This document shows positions 1-8,216 of a stretch of DNA of 64,000 bases, in pieces. Position numbers and translations under genes: made by a program. The DNA lies in assembly GCF_028464145.1 (NCBI RefSeq), contig NZ_JAQPCG010000008.1, forward strand, positions 1-64,000, given 5' to 3'. The notes beneath the pieces were generated by a model that was not told the origin of the DNA, did no database searches, and was given only the letters and a program-made list of their open reading frames with translations. Position 1 is the first letter of the stretch. Every line of letters starts with the position of its first letter. The DNA is from Maribacter sp. PR1 (GTDB taxonomy: Bacteria > Bacteroidota > Bacteroidia > Flavobacteriales > Flavobacteriaceae).

Positions 1-1
1 A

Positions 2-97
2 CCGCAAGTGTATTTTGGGGGGTGGCGATTCGTTGAAAAACACGCGTTTCTCGTTATCCGACAACGATTCGGACCAAGTGTAGATTTAGTTCGATAA
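2..97 (+). CDS. possible 3' end of an unidentified gene (partial)
   Basis: One plus-strand frame stays open from the left edge for 31 codons and stops at TAA 95-97. The reading contains FGGWRFVEKHAFLVIRQRFG, a composition compatible with real protein. The fragment is too short to recognise a family, and random openness cannot be excluded. If real, it converges on the M23 peptidase gene. Bases 98-154 show nothing recognisable. Confidence 0.3.
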   Translation, partial: PQVYFGGWRFVEKHAFLVIRQRFGPSVDLVR

Positions 98-154
98 ACG
101 ACCGAGGGGTAAAAAACAGCTTACCGGAAAAAATGTGTTTTTAATCGGATATTA

Positions 155-838
155 CTACCTTATTTTCAATAACAGATTGGGGTCAATACAATTATTCCGA
201 TAGAAATCTAGCTGCTGCTTGGAACATACGCCAGGGTAATCCCCCCTACTGCCCTGCAAATCTTTTATTATTTGAAAATGAAGATGTGGCGCGTAGTTCA
301 CATTAATCTCGGGGTTGCCTAAAGTTGCTAAAACACTTTTGGCTTCAAACTTTTTTCCAATCGACAATCCTACTAGCGATTCCAAGCTCAAATGACCATA
401 AAGGGTGTAAAAGACAAAATCCTCCAACGAATGTTCCAAGATAATCGTTGGTCCATAATCCCCAACATTACTATTATTTTTAAAACTATGCACGACCCCG
501 TTGAGGGGAGTGAAGACTTCTGTTCCTTCCGTAGCCCAATAATCAATTCCTAAATGAATATTCCTAGGTTCCCCGAAATTCTGATTGAAACCAGACTTAT
601 CCTTATAAAGGTTTCTAACTTCCAAATACCCACCGTAGGCAACTTTCCCAGCCTTACTTTTTAAAATGTTATCAATATAGGACTGACAACTTTCCGGGTC
701 TGTAATATCGAAATCCTTCAATTCCGTATTATCAGCGGATAAATCTAAAGGAACATACGATTGAATGGGCAGGGTATTTTCAAGTATTGGAATTGACTGG
801 TCAGAAAAATTAGTCAGTATATGTTCAAGTGTATTCAT
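155..838 (-). CDS. M23-family (LytM-type) metallopeptidase
   Basis: The 227-residue protein carries the full zinc-peptidase signature of family M23: HxxxD at H95/D99, YGHLS around H149, and HLH at H185/H187. Members of this family cut peptide cross-links in peptidoglycan or act as regulators of such enzymes. The catalytic domain spans about residues 90-195. The first 90 residues match nothing I recognise. There is no obvious signal peptide or membrane segment at the N-terminus, which is odd for a cell-wall enzyme and suggests either a cytoplasmic role or a non-classical location. The gene stands alone, divergent from msrA. The family call is firm and the physiological role is open. Confidence 0.85.
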   Translation of the reverse strand: MNTLEHILTNFSDQSIPILENTLPIQSYVPLDLSADNTELKDFDITDPESCQSYIDNILKSKAGKVAYGGYLEVRNLYKDKSGFNQNFGEPRNIHLGIDYWATEGTEVFTPLNGVVHSFKNNSNVGDYGPTIILEHSLEDFVFYTLYGHLSLESLVGLSIGKKFEAKSVLATLGNPEINVNYAPHLHFQIIKDLQGSRGDYPGVCSKQQLDFYRNNCIDPNLLLKIR

Positions 839-941
839 TACCTAAAAATAAGGTGACATTTTCTAATCCTTAACATTTTTTAACCATTTATGGGGTAAGT
901 ACTTTGTAATTTACCTACTAATTGTGAAAAAGAAACAAAAG

Positions 942-1640
942 ATGAAACTATTTAAAATCTCCCTACTTTGCCTAACCGTGTTGATGGTTACCAGTTGTCA
1001 ATCCAAAACCAAGCAAAATAAAATTTCAGAAAACACCCCGAATACCATTGAGGAATCAAAGGATATTAAAAAATTGAGTCCTCAGGATTTAAGCAAATAT
1101 GAAACGGCGTACTTTGCCAGTGGATGTTTTTGGTGTGTAGAAGCTATTTTTGAAAGTGTGAAAGGGGTTAAAGAGGTCATTTCCGGATATGCAGGTGGTG
1201 AGGAGCAAAATCCTACTTACGAAATGGTGGGGCGCGGACAAACAACACACGCAGAAGCGGTAGAGGTCTATTATGACCCAGAAACTATTTCCTTTGTAGA
1301 ATTGGTCCAAGTATTTTTTGGATCGCACGACCCAACTACATTAAATCGTCAAGGCCCTGACCGGGGCACACAATATCGATCTATAGCCTTCTATAAAAAT
1401 GAGAGACAAAAGAAAATTATAGAAAGCTACATTCAAGCACTAAAGGATCAAGATGTATATAGTGGAGCAACGATAACCACTCAAGTAACTCCATTTACCA
1501 AGTTCTATGATGCGGAGGACTATCATCAAGACTATGAAAAGAAACATCCCAACAACTCCTATATAAGAAATGTATCCATTCCTAGATTAAATCGATTTAA
1601 AGAGAATTTTGGCGATTATCTAAAAGAGGGAGCGCATTAA
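942..1640 (+). CDS. msrA: peptide-methionine (S)-S-oxide reductase MsrA, lipoprotein
   Basis: MsrA reduces methionine-S-sulfoxide in oxidised proteins. The catalytic GCFWC motif is at residues 67-71 when counted from an upstream GTG at 924. The domain continues through GYAGGEEQNPTYE and YHQDYEKKHP, both typical of the family. The N-terminus is a lipoprotein signal ending in a VTSC lipobox, so the enzyme should sit in the envelope and repair oxidised periplasmic or outer-membrane proteins. I chose ATG 942 because it directly opens the signal peptide; GTG 924 in the same frame is an alternative. A linker of about 35 polar residues separates the lipid anchor from the catalytic domain. Confidence 0.93.
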   Translation: MKLFKISLLCLTVLMVTSCQSKTKQNKISENTPNTIEESKDIKKLSPQDLSKYETAYFASGCFWCVEAIFESVKGVKEVISGYAGGEEQNPTYEMVGRGQTTHAEAVEVYYDPETISFVELVQVFFGSHDPTTLNRQGPDRGTQYRSIAFYKNERQKKIIESYIQALKDQDVYSGATITTQVTPFTKFYDAEDYHQDYEKKHPNNSYIRNVSIPRLNRFKENFGDYLKEGAH

Positions 1641-1666
1641 GCATTTGGCTTAATTGTTATTTTAAT

Positions 1667-3510
1667 TTAGTATTTTAAAGGACGTAAACCCTTCGCCATG
1701 AAAAAATTACGTCCTTTTCTCTTTTTGGCCTGTCTCTGTATAATGGGCCTTCTTTCCTTCAATACGCCCGTACAGGAAAGCATGCAGGTCAAGAACATCC
1801 TAGGGAAGCTCCTGCTCTATAGCAAGAACGAAAGACCTGAGAAGACCTACTTGCATACGGACAAGGATTTCTATACCAACGGGGAGACCATATGGTTCAA
1901 GACCTATCTCGTGGACGGCATAGACCACAGGGCCAGTGATAAGAGCAAGGTCGTATATGTGGAACTGATAGATTCCGAAGGAAACATCCTGGAGCGAAGA
2001 AAACAGTTCGTAAGCGATCTGGGCGCAGAAGGAGAAATACAGCTGGAACAAAAACTGGCACAGGGAGAATACACCCTAAGGGCCTATACCAAATATATGC
2101 TCAACGAGGAAGAACCTGTATTCTTCGAGAAGAAAATCCCTATTTGGATGCAACAAATGACCAAGGGCGATGTCGCAGGGATTCCACAGAACAGCACTAA
2201 TTCAGGAGTAACGGACGTAGTCGACGAAAAGGAAGGGGTTTCGAAGACCAAGGTCCGATTCTTCCCCGAGGGCGGGCAGCTGGTCACCGGAATGAGCTCC
2301 AAACTGGGGCTTGAGGTCACCGATGGCCAAGGGAACGGACTGGCCTTGCAGGGAACAATCGTGGACCAGGACGGCAACGTGGCCGCGGATTTCAGAAGCG
2401 GGGAATTCGGCCTGGGCGTGGTCAACCTCAGACCACTCTCCGGAAAGACCTATTACGCACGGTTGGACGGAGAGGCAACCGATAGTGAATTTGAACTGCC
2501 CAGGGCCATGCCCGAAGGATATCTGCTCAACGTTACGGACCGGGGGGAACATATCCTGGTACAGGTGGCCACAAACCTGTCGGACGGACTGCAAGGAGCA
2601 CTTTTACTGGGCCACCTAAGGGGCGAGGTCTTCCTGAAACAGGTGGTTAACGGGTACGGGACAAAGGAACATGCAGTAAAAATATATCCGGATCAGCTTA
2701 AGGAAGGAGTGGCACAGTTCACCCTGTTCACGGCCAAGGGCGAGCCCGTGAGCGAACGGCTCTTCTTCGTGGAAAATCCCGATCAGCGCGCATCGCTTTC
2801 CATAGATACGGACAGGAAAAGCTACGGAACAAGGGACCGGGTACAAGTGGACCTGGCCCTTACAGATTCCCAGGGCAAGTCCTTGGAAGGTGAGTTCTCC
2901 ATGAGCGTGGTTTCCAAAAACGCCCTGTCCTCCGAATATTCCGGCGATATACGCAGTTGGCTCTTGCTCGACTCCGATGTGGGGGCGACCGTTCCCGATG
3001 CCGGGTATTTTTTCAGGAATGCCTCCAAGGACAGAAAACAGCTTTTGGACGCCCTGATGCTCACACACGGGTGGAGAAGGTTCAAATGGTCGCAACTTTT
3101 GGAGAAAAAGACAAGCAAGAAGCTTCGGTTCCCGCCCGAAAAGGGCATTACCATCAGCGGAAGGGCCGTTAACTATTACGATAATGAAAAATTCGGGAAA
3201 AGCCTGGCCAGCCTTACCCTGATGGGCGAGGACCTGGTCTACGACAAGGATTCCACCGACAACAACGGAAGGTTCGCCTTCGGGTCCTTTTTCTTCCAGG
3301 ACAGCGTGGACGCCATCCTGCAGGCCGAGGGTTTCGGTAAAAGACCGAAGGTCTTGGACATTTTACTGGACGCCCCCTACCCAGAAAATATGCCCGCACC
3401 CAGAAAAATACAATATCGGGAAACGCGCCACGTGGAACCCAACAACGACTACATGGCCAATGCCTACAGGCAAAAGGTGGCGGACTTTACCTTCGATCCC
3501 GACAAAGTGA
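1667..3510. repeat. 1844-bp near-identical direct repeat, copy A
   Basis: This segment is repeated at 4218-6061 with a constant offset of 2551 bases. It covers 31 bases of leader plus the first 604 codons of the gene. The only difference I found by eye is A1761 against G4312, which changes residue 22 from Asn to Asp. Shadow reading frames on both strands of the two copies also translate identically, which supports identity at silent positions. Identity stops abruptly after the shared GACAAAGTGA. The segment is visibly GC-richer than the flanking genes. Confidence 0.95.
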
Positions 3511-4202
3511 CCCTACTTGAAGAAGCGACCGTCACGGCCAAAAGACCAAATCCGAGAGATGTTAGAAACAGAATTTTAACCGAACAGATGGATGCTAAGA
3601 TGACAACTGGCCAGTTTTCAGACAGAGTTCATATGGACTCAATTCAGGGTACAGAAACACTTTCTGCTTTGGAATTACTTCGATATTCAAGATATTCTTT
3701 CAGAAGGGGAATTACTTCAGTAAATGCTGGGACAGGTGCGTTATATCTAGTAGATGGTGTAGTTGCAAGCCCAGATTTTATAAGCTCGATGAGAGCTAAT
3801 GAAATTCAATTTGTGGATATCGTCACTGGTCCAGATGCCACGTTATGGGGTGTCAGGGGTGCAGGCGGAGTTATCGCCTTCTATACCAAAAAGGGAATTT
3901 ATTTGGGGGATGAGACGAAGGATGTTCCCGGTATCATCAATACCAAAATTATTGGTTTCAACAAGGTAAGGGAATTCTATACCCCTAATTATTCAGTGGA
4001 CAGAAAAGAACATGAAAAGCCCGATTACCGCTCTACCCTGCTCTGGGAGCCCAACATAATGCTAAAAAAGGAAGGGGACAACAAACTAGAATTCTTTACC
4101 GGGGATAACCCCGGCAATTACCTGATCAAGGTAGAGGGACTGACCGTTAATGGAGTCCCGGTTAGCGAGACAATGGAATTGGAAGTGGATTCCTCTAACT
4201 AA
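1698..4202 (+). CDS. MG2 / TonB-plug domain protein, tandem copy A
   Basis: This 834-residue protein has a signal peptide (MKKLRPFLFLACLCIMGLLS). An MG2-like alpha-2-macroglobulin domain follows, with the hallmark KTYLHTDKDFYTNGETIWFK near residue 50, and then further beta-rich domains including FFPEGGQLVTG near residue 190. A TonB-dependent-receptor plug-like domain lies at about residues 615-735 (YLVDGV, EIQFVDIVTGPDATLWGVRG, GVIAFYTKK). No 22-strand receptor barrel follows, so this is not a transporter by itself. Such MG2-plug proteins are common in Bacteroidetes and their role is unknown to me. Residues 1-604 match copy B almost perfectly, whereas the plug differs. Codons 1-604 are GC-rich and the plug codons AT-rich, which points to a mosaic history. 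Confidence 0.85.
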   Translation: MKKLRPFLFLACLCIMGLLSFNTPVQESMQVKNILGKLLLYSKNERPEKTYLHTDKDFYTNGETIWFKTYLVDGIDHRASDKSKVVYVELIDSEGNILERRKQFVSDLGAEGEIQLEQKLAQGEYTLRAYTKYMLNEEEPVFFEKKIPIWMQQMTKGDVAGIPQNSTNSGVTDVVDEKEGVSKTKVRFFPEGGQLVTGMSSKLGLEVTDGQGNGLALQGTIVDQDGNVAADFRSGEFGLGVVNLRPLSGKTYYARLDGEATDSEFELPRAMPEGYLLNVTDRGEHILVQVATNLSDGLQGALLLGHLRGEVFLKQVVNGYGTKEHAVKIYPDQLKEGVAQFTLFTAKGEPVSERLFFVENPDQRASLSIDTDRKSYGTRDRVQVDLALTDSQGKSLEGEFSMSVVSKNALSSEYSGDIRSWLLLDSDVGATVPDAGYFFRNASKDRKQLLDALMLTHGWRRFKWSQLLEKKTSKKLRFPPEKGITISGRAVNYYDNEKFGKSLASLTLMGEDLVYDKDSTDNNGRFAFGSFFFQDSVDAILQAEGFGKRPKVLDILLDAPYPENMPAPRKIQYRETRHVEPNNDYMANAYRQKVADFTFDPDKVTLLEEATVTAKRPNPRDVRNRILTEQMDAKMTTGQFSDRVHMDSIQGTETLSALELLRYSRYSFRRGITSVNAGTGALYLVDGVVASPDFISSMRANEIQFVDIVTGPDATLWGVRGAGGVIAFYTKKGIYLGDETKDVPGIINTKIIGFNKVREFYTPNYSVDRKEHEKPDYRSTLLWEPNIMLKKEGDNKLEFFTGDNPGNYLIKVEGLTVNGVPVSETMELEVDSSN

Positions 4203-4217
4203 TAAATTGTAAAAAAA

Positions 4218-6061
4218 TTAGTATTTTAAAGGACGTAAACCCTTCGCCATGAAAAAATTACGTCCTTTTCTCTTTTTGGCCTGTCTCTGTATAATGGGCC
4301 TTCTTTCCTTCGATACGCCCGTACAGGAAAGCATGCAGGTCAAGAACATCCTAGGGAAGCTCCTGCTCTATAGCAAGAACGAAAGACCTGAGAAGACCTA
4401 CTTGCATACGGACAAGGATTTCTATACCAACGGGGAGACCATATGGTTCAAGACCTATCTCGTGGACGGCATAGACCACAGGGCCAGTGATAAGAGCAAG
4501 GTCGTATATGTGGAACTGATAGATTCCGAAGGAAACATCCTGGAGCGAAGAAAACAGTTCGTAAGCGATCTGGGCGCAGAAGGAGAAATACAGCTGGAAC
4601 AAAAACTGGCACAGGGAGAATACACCCTAAGGGCCTATACCAAATATATGCTCAACGAGGAAGAACCTGTATTCTTCGAGAAGAAAATCCCTATTTGGAT
4701 GCAACAAATGACCAAGGGCGATGTCGCAGGGATTCCACAGAACAGCACTAATTCAGGAGTAACGGACGTAGTCGACGAAAAGGAAGGGGTTTCGAAGACC
4801 AAGGTCCGATTCTTCCCCGAGGGCGGGCAGCTGGTCACCGGAATGAGCTCCAAACTGGGGCTTGAGGTCACCGATGGCCAAGGGAACGGACTGGCCTTGC
4901 AGGGAACAATCGTGGACCAGGACGGCAACGTGGCCGCGGATTTCAGAAGCGGGGAATTCGGCCTGGGCGTGGTCAACCTCAGACCACTCTCCGGAAAGAC
5001 CTATTACGCACGGTTGGACGGAGAGGCAACCGATAGTGAATTTGAACTGCCCAGGGCCATGCCCGAAGGATATCTGCTCAACGTTACGGACCGGGGGGAA
5101 CATATCCTGGTACAGGTGGCCACAAACCTGTCGGACGGACTGCAAGGAGCACTTTTACTGGGCCACCTAAGGGGCGAGGTCTTCCTGAAACAGGTGGTTA
5201 ACGGGTACGGGACAAAGGAACATGCAGTAAAAATATATCCGGATCAGCTTAAGGAAGGAGTGGCACAGTTCACCCTGTTCACGGCCAAGGGCGAGCCCGT
5301 GAGCGAACGGCTCTTCTTCGTGGAAAATCCCGATCAGCGCGCATCGCTTTCCATAGATACGGACAGGAAAAGCTACGGAACAAGGGACCGGGTACAAGTG
5401 GACCTGGCCCTTACAGATTCCCAGGGCAAGTCCTTGGAAGGTGAGTTCTCCATGAGCGTGGTTTCCAAAAACGCCCTGTCCTCCGAATATTCCGGCGATA
5501 TACGCAGTTGGCTCTTGCTCGACTCCGATGTGGGGGCGACCGTTCCCGATGCCGGGTATTTTTTCAGGAATGCCTCCAAGGACAGAAAACAGCTTTTGGA
5601 CGCCCTGATGCTCACACACGGGTGGAGAAGGTTCAAATGGTCGCAACTTTTGGAGAAAAAGACAAGCAAGAAGCTTCGGTTCCCGCCCGAAAAGGGCATT
5701 ACCATCAGCGGAAGGGCCGTTAACTATTACGATAATGAAAAATTCGGGAAAAGCCTGGCCAGCCTTACCCTGATGGGCGAGGACCTGGTCTACGACAAGG
5801 ATTCCACCGACAACAACGGAAGGTTCGCCTTCGGGTCCTTTTTCTTCCAGGACAGCGTGGACGCCATCCTGCAGGCCGAGGGTTTCGGTAAAAGACCGAA
5901 GGTCTTGGACATTTTACTGGACGCCCCCTACCCAGAAAATATGCCCGCACCCAGAAAAATACAATATCGGGAAACGCGCCACGTGGAACCCAACAACGAC
6001 TACATGGCCAATGCCTACAGGCAAAAGGTGGCGGACTTTACCTTCGATCCCGACAAAGTGA
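4218..6061. repeat. 1844-bp near-identical direct repeat, copy B
   Basis: This is the second copy of the segment at 1667-3510, and it starts immediately after the first gene ends. It includes the same 31-base leader ahead of the ATG, so any translation signal there is duplicated too. Only one difference was seen in 1844 bases. Both junctions are sharp: TTAG begins the identity and GACAAAGTGA ends it. Confidence 0.95.
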
Positions 6062-6762
6062 ACTTACTCGACGAGGCCAAGGTTAGAGGGAAGAAAGTGA
6101 ATATAAGTATTTTACGAAATCATGAGATTACTAGACAAACTGATTACGCGCAAATCACCTCAGGTCCATTTACCTACCGTATTCATGTAGACTCAATTCA
6201 AGGTACCGAAACACTTTCTGCTTTGGAATTACTTCGATATTCAAGATTTTCGGCTGTAAGCGGTAGAACTTCAATATACGCAAGTAACGAACCACTATAT
6301 CTTATTGATTTTATACCCGTTAGCAAAAGTACGTTAAATGGATTTAGGGCAAATGAAATTATGTTTGTGGATGTCGTTAGAGGTCCGGGTGCTTCAATAT
6401 TTGGCTCAAGGGGTGCTAATGGCATTATTGCGTTTTATACCAAACGACCAATCTTATTTGAAAATAAAATTTTTCAAAAGAAAATACCTGATATTATCGA
6501 CACCAAGATTATAGGCTTTAACAAGGTAAGGGAATTCTATGTCCCAAACTATTCTGTGGACAAAAAGGAGCACGAAAAACCGGACTACCGCTCCACGCTG
6601 TTCTGGCAACCCGATATTCAATTGAAAAAGGACAGGGCAACGAAGCTCGATTTCTTTACCGGCGATAACCCGGGCAATTACCTAATAAAGGTAGAGGGAC
6701 TGGCCGATGATGGAATCCCGGTTAACCAAACGATGGAATTGGAAGTGGGTTCTTCTAATTAA
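4249..6762 (+). CDS. MG2 / TonB-plug domain protein, tandem copy B
   Basis: This 837-residue paralogue lies 46 bases downstream of copy A in the same direction. Signal peptide, MG2-like domain and following beta domains (residues 1-604) equal copy A except Asp22. The plug region differs strongly (YLIDFI, EIMFVDVVRGPGASIFGSRG, GIIAFYTKR). A block inside it, DSIQGTETLSALELLRYSR, is retained in both, and the C-terminal 90 residues are similar but not identical (GFNKVREFY, NYSVDKKEHEKPDYRSTL, FFTGDNPGNYLIKVEGL). A barrel is again absent. The contrast between an unchanged scaffold and a changed plug suggests gene conversion of the 5' part or exchange of the plug cassette. A strong terminator follows. 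Confidence 0.85.
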   Translation: MKKLRPFLFLACLCIMGLLSFDTPVQESMQVKNILGKLLLYSKNERPEKTYLHTDKDFYTNGETIWFKTYLVDGIDHRASDKSKVVYVELIDSEGNILERRKQFVSDLGAEGEIQLEQKLAQGEYTLRAYTKYMLNEEEPVFFEKKIPIWMQQMTKGDVAGIPQNSTNSGVTDVVDEKEGVSKTKVRFFPEGGQLVTGMSSKLGLEVTDGQGNGLALQGTIVDQDGNVAADFRSGEFGLGVVNLRPLSGKTYYARLDGEATDSEFELPRAMPEGYLLNVTDRGEHILVQVATNLSDGLQGALLLGHLRGEVFLKQVVNGYGTKEHAVKIYPDQLKEGVAQFTLFTAKGEPVSERLFFVENPDQRASLSIDTDRKSYGTRDRVQVDLALTDSQGKSLEGEFSMSVVSKNALSSEYSGDIRSWLLLDSDVGATVPDAGYFFRNASKDRKQLLDALMLTHGWRRFKWSQLLEKKTSKKLRFPPEKGITISGRAVNYYDNEKFGKSLASLTLMGEDLVYDKDSTDNNGRFAFGSFFFQDSVDAILQAEGFGKRPKVLDILLDAPYPENMPAPRKIQYRETRHVEPNNDYMANAYRQKVADFTFDPDKVNLLDEAKVRGKKVNISILRNHEITRQTDYAQITSGPFTYRIHVDSIQGTETLSALELLRYSRFSAVSGRTSIYASNEPLYLIDFIPVSKSTLNGFRANEIMFVDVVRGPGASIFGSRGANGIIAFYTKRPILFENKIFQKKIPDIIDTKIIGFNKVREFYVPNYSVDKKEHEKPDYRSTLFWQPDIQLKKDRATKLDFFTGDNPGNYLIKVEGLADDGIPVNQTMELEVGSSN

Positions 6763-6786
6763 AAACCCTTAAAATTTACTATCTTC

Positions 6787-6813
6787 AAGCGTCTTTAACA
6801 AGACGCTTTTTTT
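6787..6813 (+). terminator. rho-independent terminator after the tandem plug genes
   Basis: A perfect 9-base stem (AAGCGTCTT / AAGACGCTT) with a TAAC loop is followed directly by a run of T. It closes the transcription unit of the two plug genes and separates it from the DUF1080 gene. Confidence 0.9.
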
Positions 6814-6833
6814 ATAAAACCAATTTAACAACA

Positions 6834-8213
6834 ATGACAAAACAAAAATTAAAGTTTTCCGTAGTATTTATTTGCGCCTTCCTTTTTATATGCTGCAAAC
6901 AGGAACCTACCGATGACACTCCATGGGTATCCCTTTTTGATGGGGAATCTTTAAACGGATGGACTCAAAAAGGAGGAAAGGCAAATTATACGATTCGGGA
7001 TAATAGTGTGGTAGGGAGTACAGTCCACAACACCCCAAACTCCTTTATGACCACGGACAAAATGTACGGGGATTTTATTATGGAATTGGATTATATGGTC
7101 GATTCCACCATGAATTCGGGCATACAAATCCGCAGCAACAGCTATCCACATTATATGGACGGACGAGTTCATGGCTATCAAATTGAAATAGATCCTTCGG
7201 ATAGGGCCTGGAGCGCTGGTATTTATGATGAGGCCAGAAGGGGATGGCTAAATCCTATGACCGAAAACCCCGAAGCCCAAAAGGCATTTAAACAAAACGA
7301 TTGGAATCATTATAGAGTTGAAGCCATTGGGGATACCTTAAAAACATGGATTAATGGGGTACCTGCCGCTCATCTTATCGATGATAGAACATCTGAAGGG
7401 TTTATAGCCCTGCAAGTCCATAGTATTGGGGAAGACCAACAAGAAGGAACTGAAATTATTTGGAAAAATATCAAAATATTGACCGACAGTCTTTCGAAGT
7501 ATTCCAAGGAAACTCCGGTCCCCCCAATTATAACCAAAAACGCCTTGGGTGTCGATGAAGCAAAAAACGGGTGGCAAATGCTTTGGAACGGAGAATCGAC
7601 CGAAGGATGGCGTGGAGCCCGTTTGGATGAATTCCCCGAAAAAGGCTGGGAAATAAACGATGGTATCCTTACGGTACTTTCATCAGGAGGGGAAGAGTCC
7701 GCAGCGGGAGGTGACATTGTCACCAAAGAACTCTATGGCGATTTTGAACTTAAATTGGATTTTAAAATTACAGAAGGGGCCAATAGTGGGATTAAATATT
7801 ATGTAGATACGGACCTCAACAAGGGACCAGGTTCTTCCATTGGTTTGGAATATCAGATTTTAGATGATGAACGGCATCCTGATGCCAAATTGGGCAATCA
7901 TGAAGGCAGTAGGACCGTAGCTTCGCTCTACGATCTAATAAAAGCGGACGAAGACAAACCCATCAACCCCATTGGCGAATGGAATACCGCACATATCATT
8001 TCTAAGGATGGGCATGTAGAACATTGGTTGAATGGTATGAAGGTGTTGGAGTATGAACGGGGCAGCGACGAATACAAAAAATTAGTGTCCGAAAGTAAAT
8101 ATGTAACCTGGCCAAATTTTGGAGAATCGGAAACCGGTCATATTCTATTACAGGACCATGGCGATAGAGTTTCCTTTAAAAACATAAAAATTAAACCAAT
8201 CACAAAAGAATAG
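6834..8213 (+). CDS. tandem DUF1080 (3-keto-disaccharide/glycoside hydrolase) lipoprotein
   Basis: This 459-residue lipoprotein (lipobox near Cys20/21) contains two DUF1080 jelly-roll domains, at about residues 30-215 and 245-455. Each opens with the family's WxxLFDGxSLxGW-type strand (WVSLFDGESLNGW; WQMLWNGESTEGW) and carries the GDFIMELDY/GDFELKLDF and NSGI strands. DUF1080 proteins are known as 3-keto-disaccharide hydrolases that split glycosides previously oxidised at C3. The next gene, an exported Gfo/Idh/MocA dehydrogenase starting 4 bases after this stop, could supply that oxidation or a later step, so an operon acting on a sugar is likely. The substrate cannot be read from sequence. 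Family call secure, reaction inferred from family and context. Confidence 0.88.
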   Translation: MTKQKLKFSVVFICAFLFICCKQEPTDDTPWVSLFDGESLNGWTQKGGKANYTIRDNSVVGSTVHNTPNSFMTTDKMYGDFIMELDYMVDSTMNSGIQIRSNSYPHYMDGRVHGYQIEIDPSDRAWSAGIYDEARRGWLNPMTENPEAQKAFKQNDWNHYRVEAIGDTLKTWINGVPAAHLIDDRTSEGFIALQVHSIGEDQQEGTEIIWKNIKILTDSLSKYSKETPVPPIITKNALGVDEAKNGWQMLWNGESTEGWRGARLDEFPEKGWEINDGILTVLSSGGEESAAGGDIVTKELYGDFELKLDFKITEGANSGIKYYVDTDLNKGPGSSIGLEYQILDDERHPDAKLGNHEGSRTVASLYDLIKADEDKPINPIGEWNTAHIISKDGHVEHWLNGMKVLEYERGSDEYKKLVSESKYVTWPNFGESETGHILLQDHGDRVSFKNIKIKPITKE

Positions 8214-8216
8214 GCA

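Noticed and set aside
1089-1328. 79-codon minus-strand frame inside msrA
   Set aside because: It is antiparallel to a complete, motif-bearing MsrA domain and has no recognisable content.
2202-5646. Sets of open frames in both strands within the two plug genes
   Set aside because: They occur identically in both copies only because the underlying DNA is identical. They lie in a GC-rich real gene, where few stops are expected in other frames.
1667-6061. Mobile element as the cause of the duplication
   Set aside because: I see no transposase, terminal inverted repeats or target-site duplication at the junctions. The repeat boundaries fall inside coding sequence.
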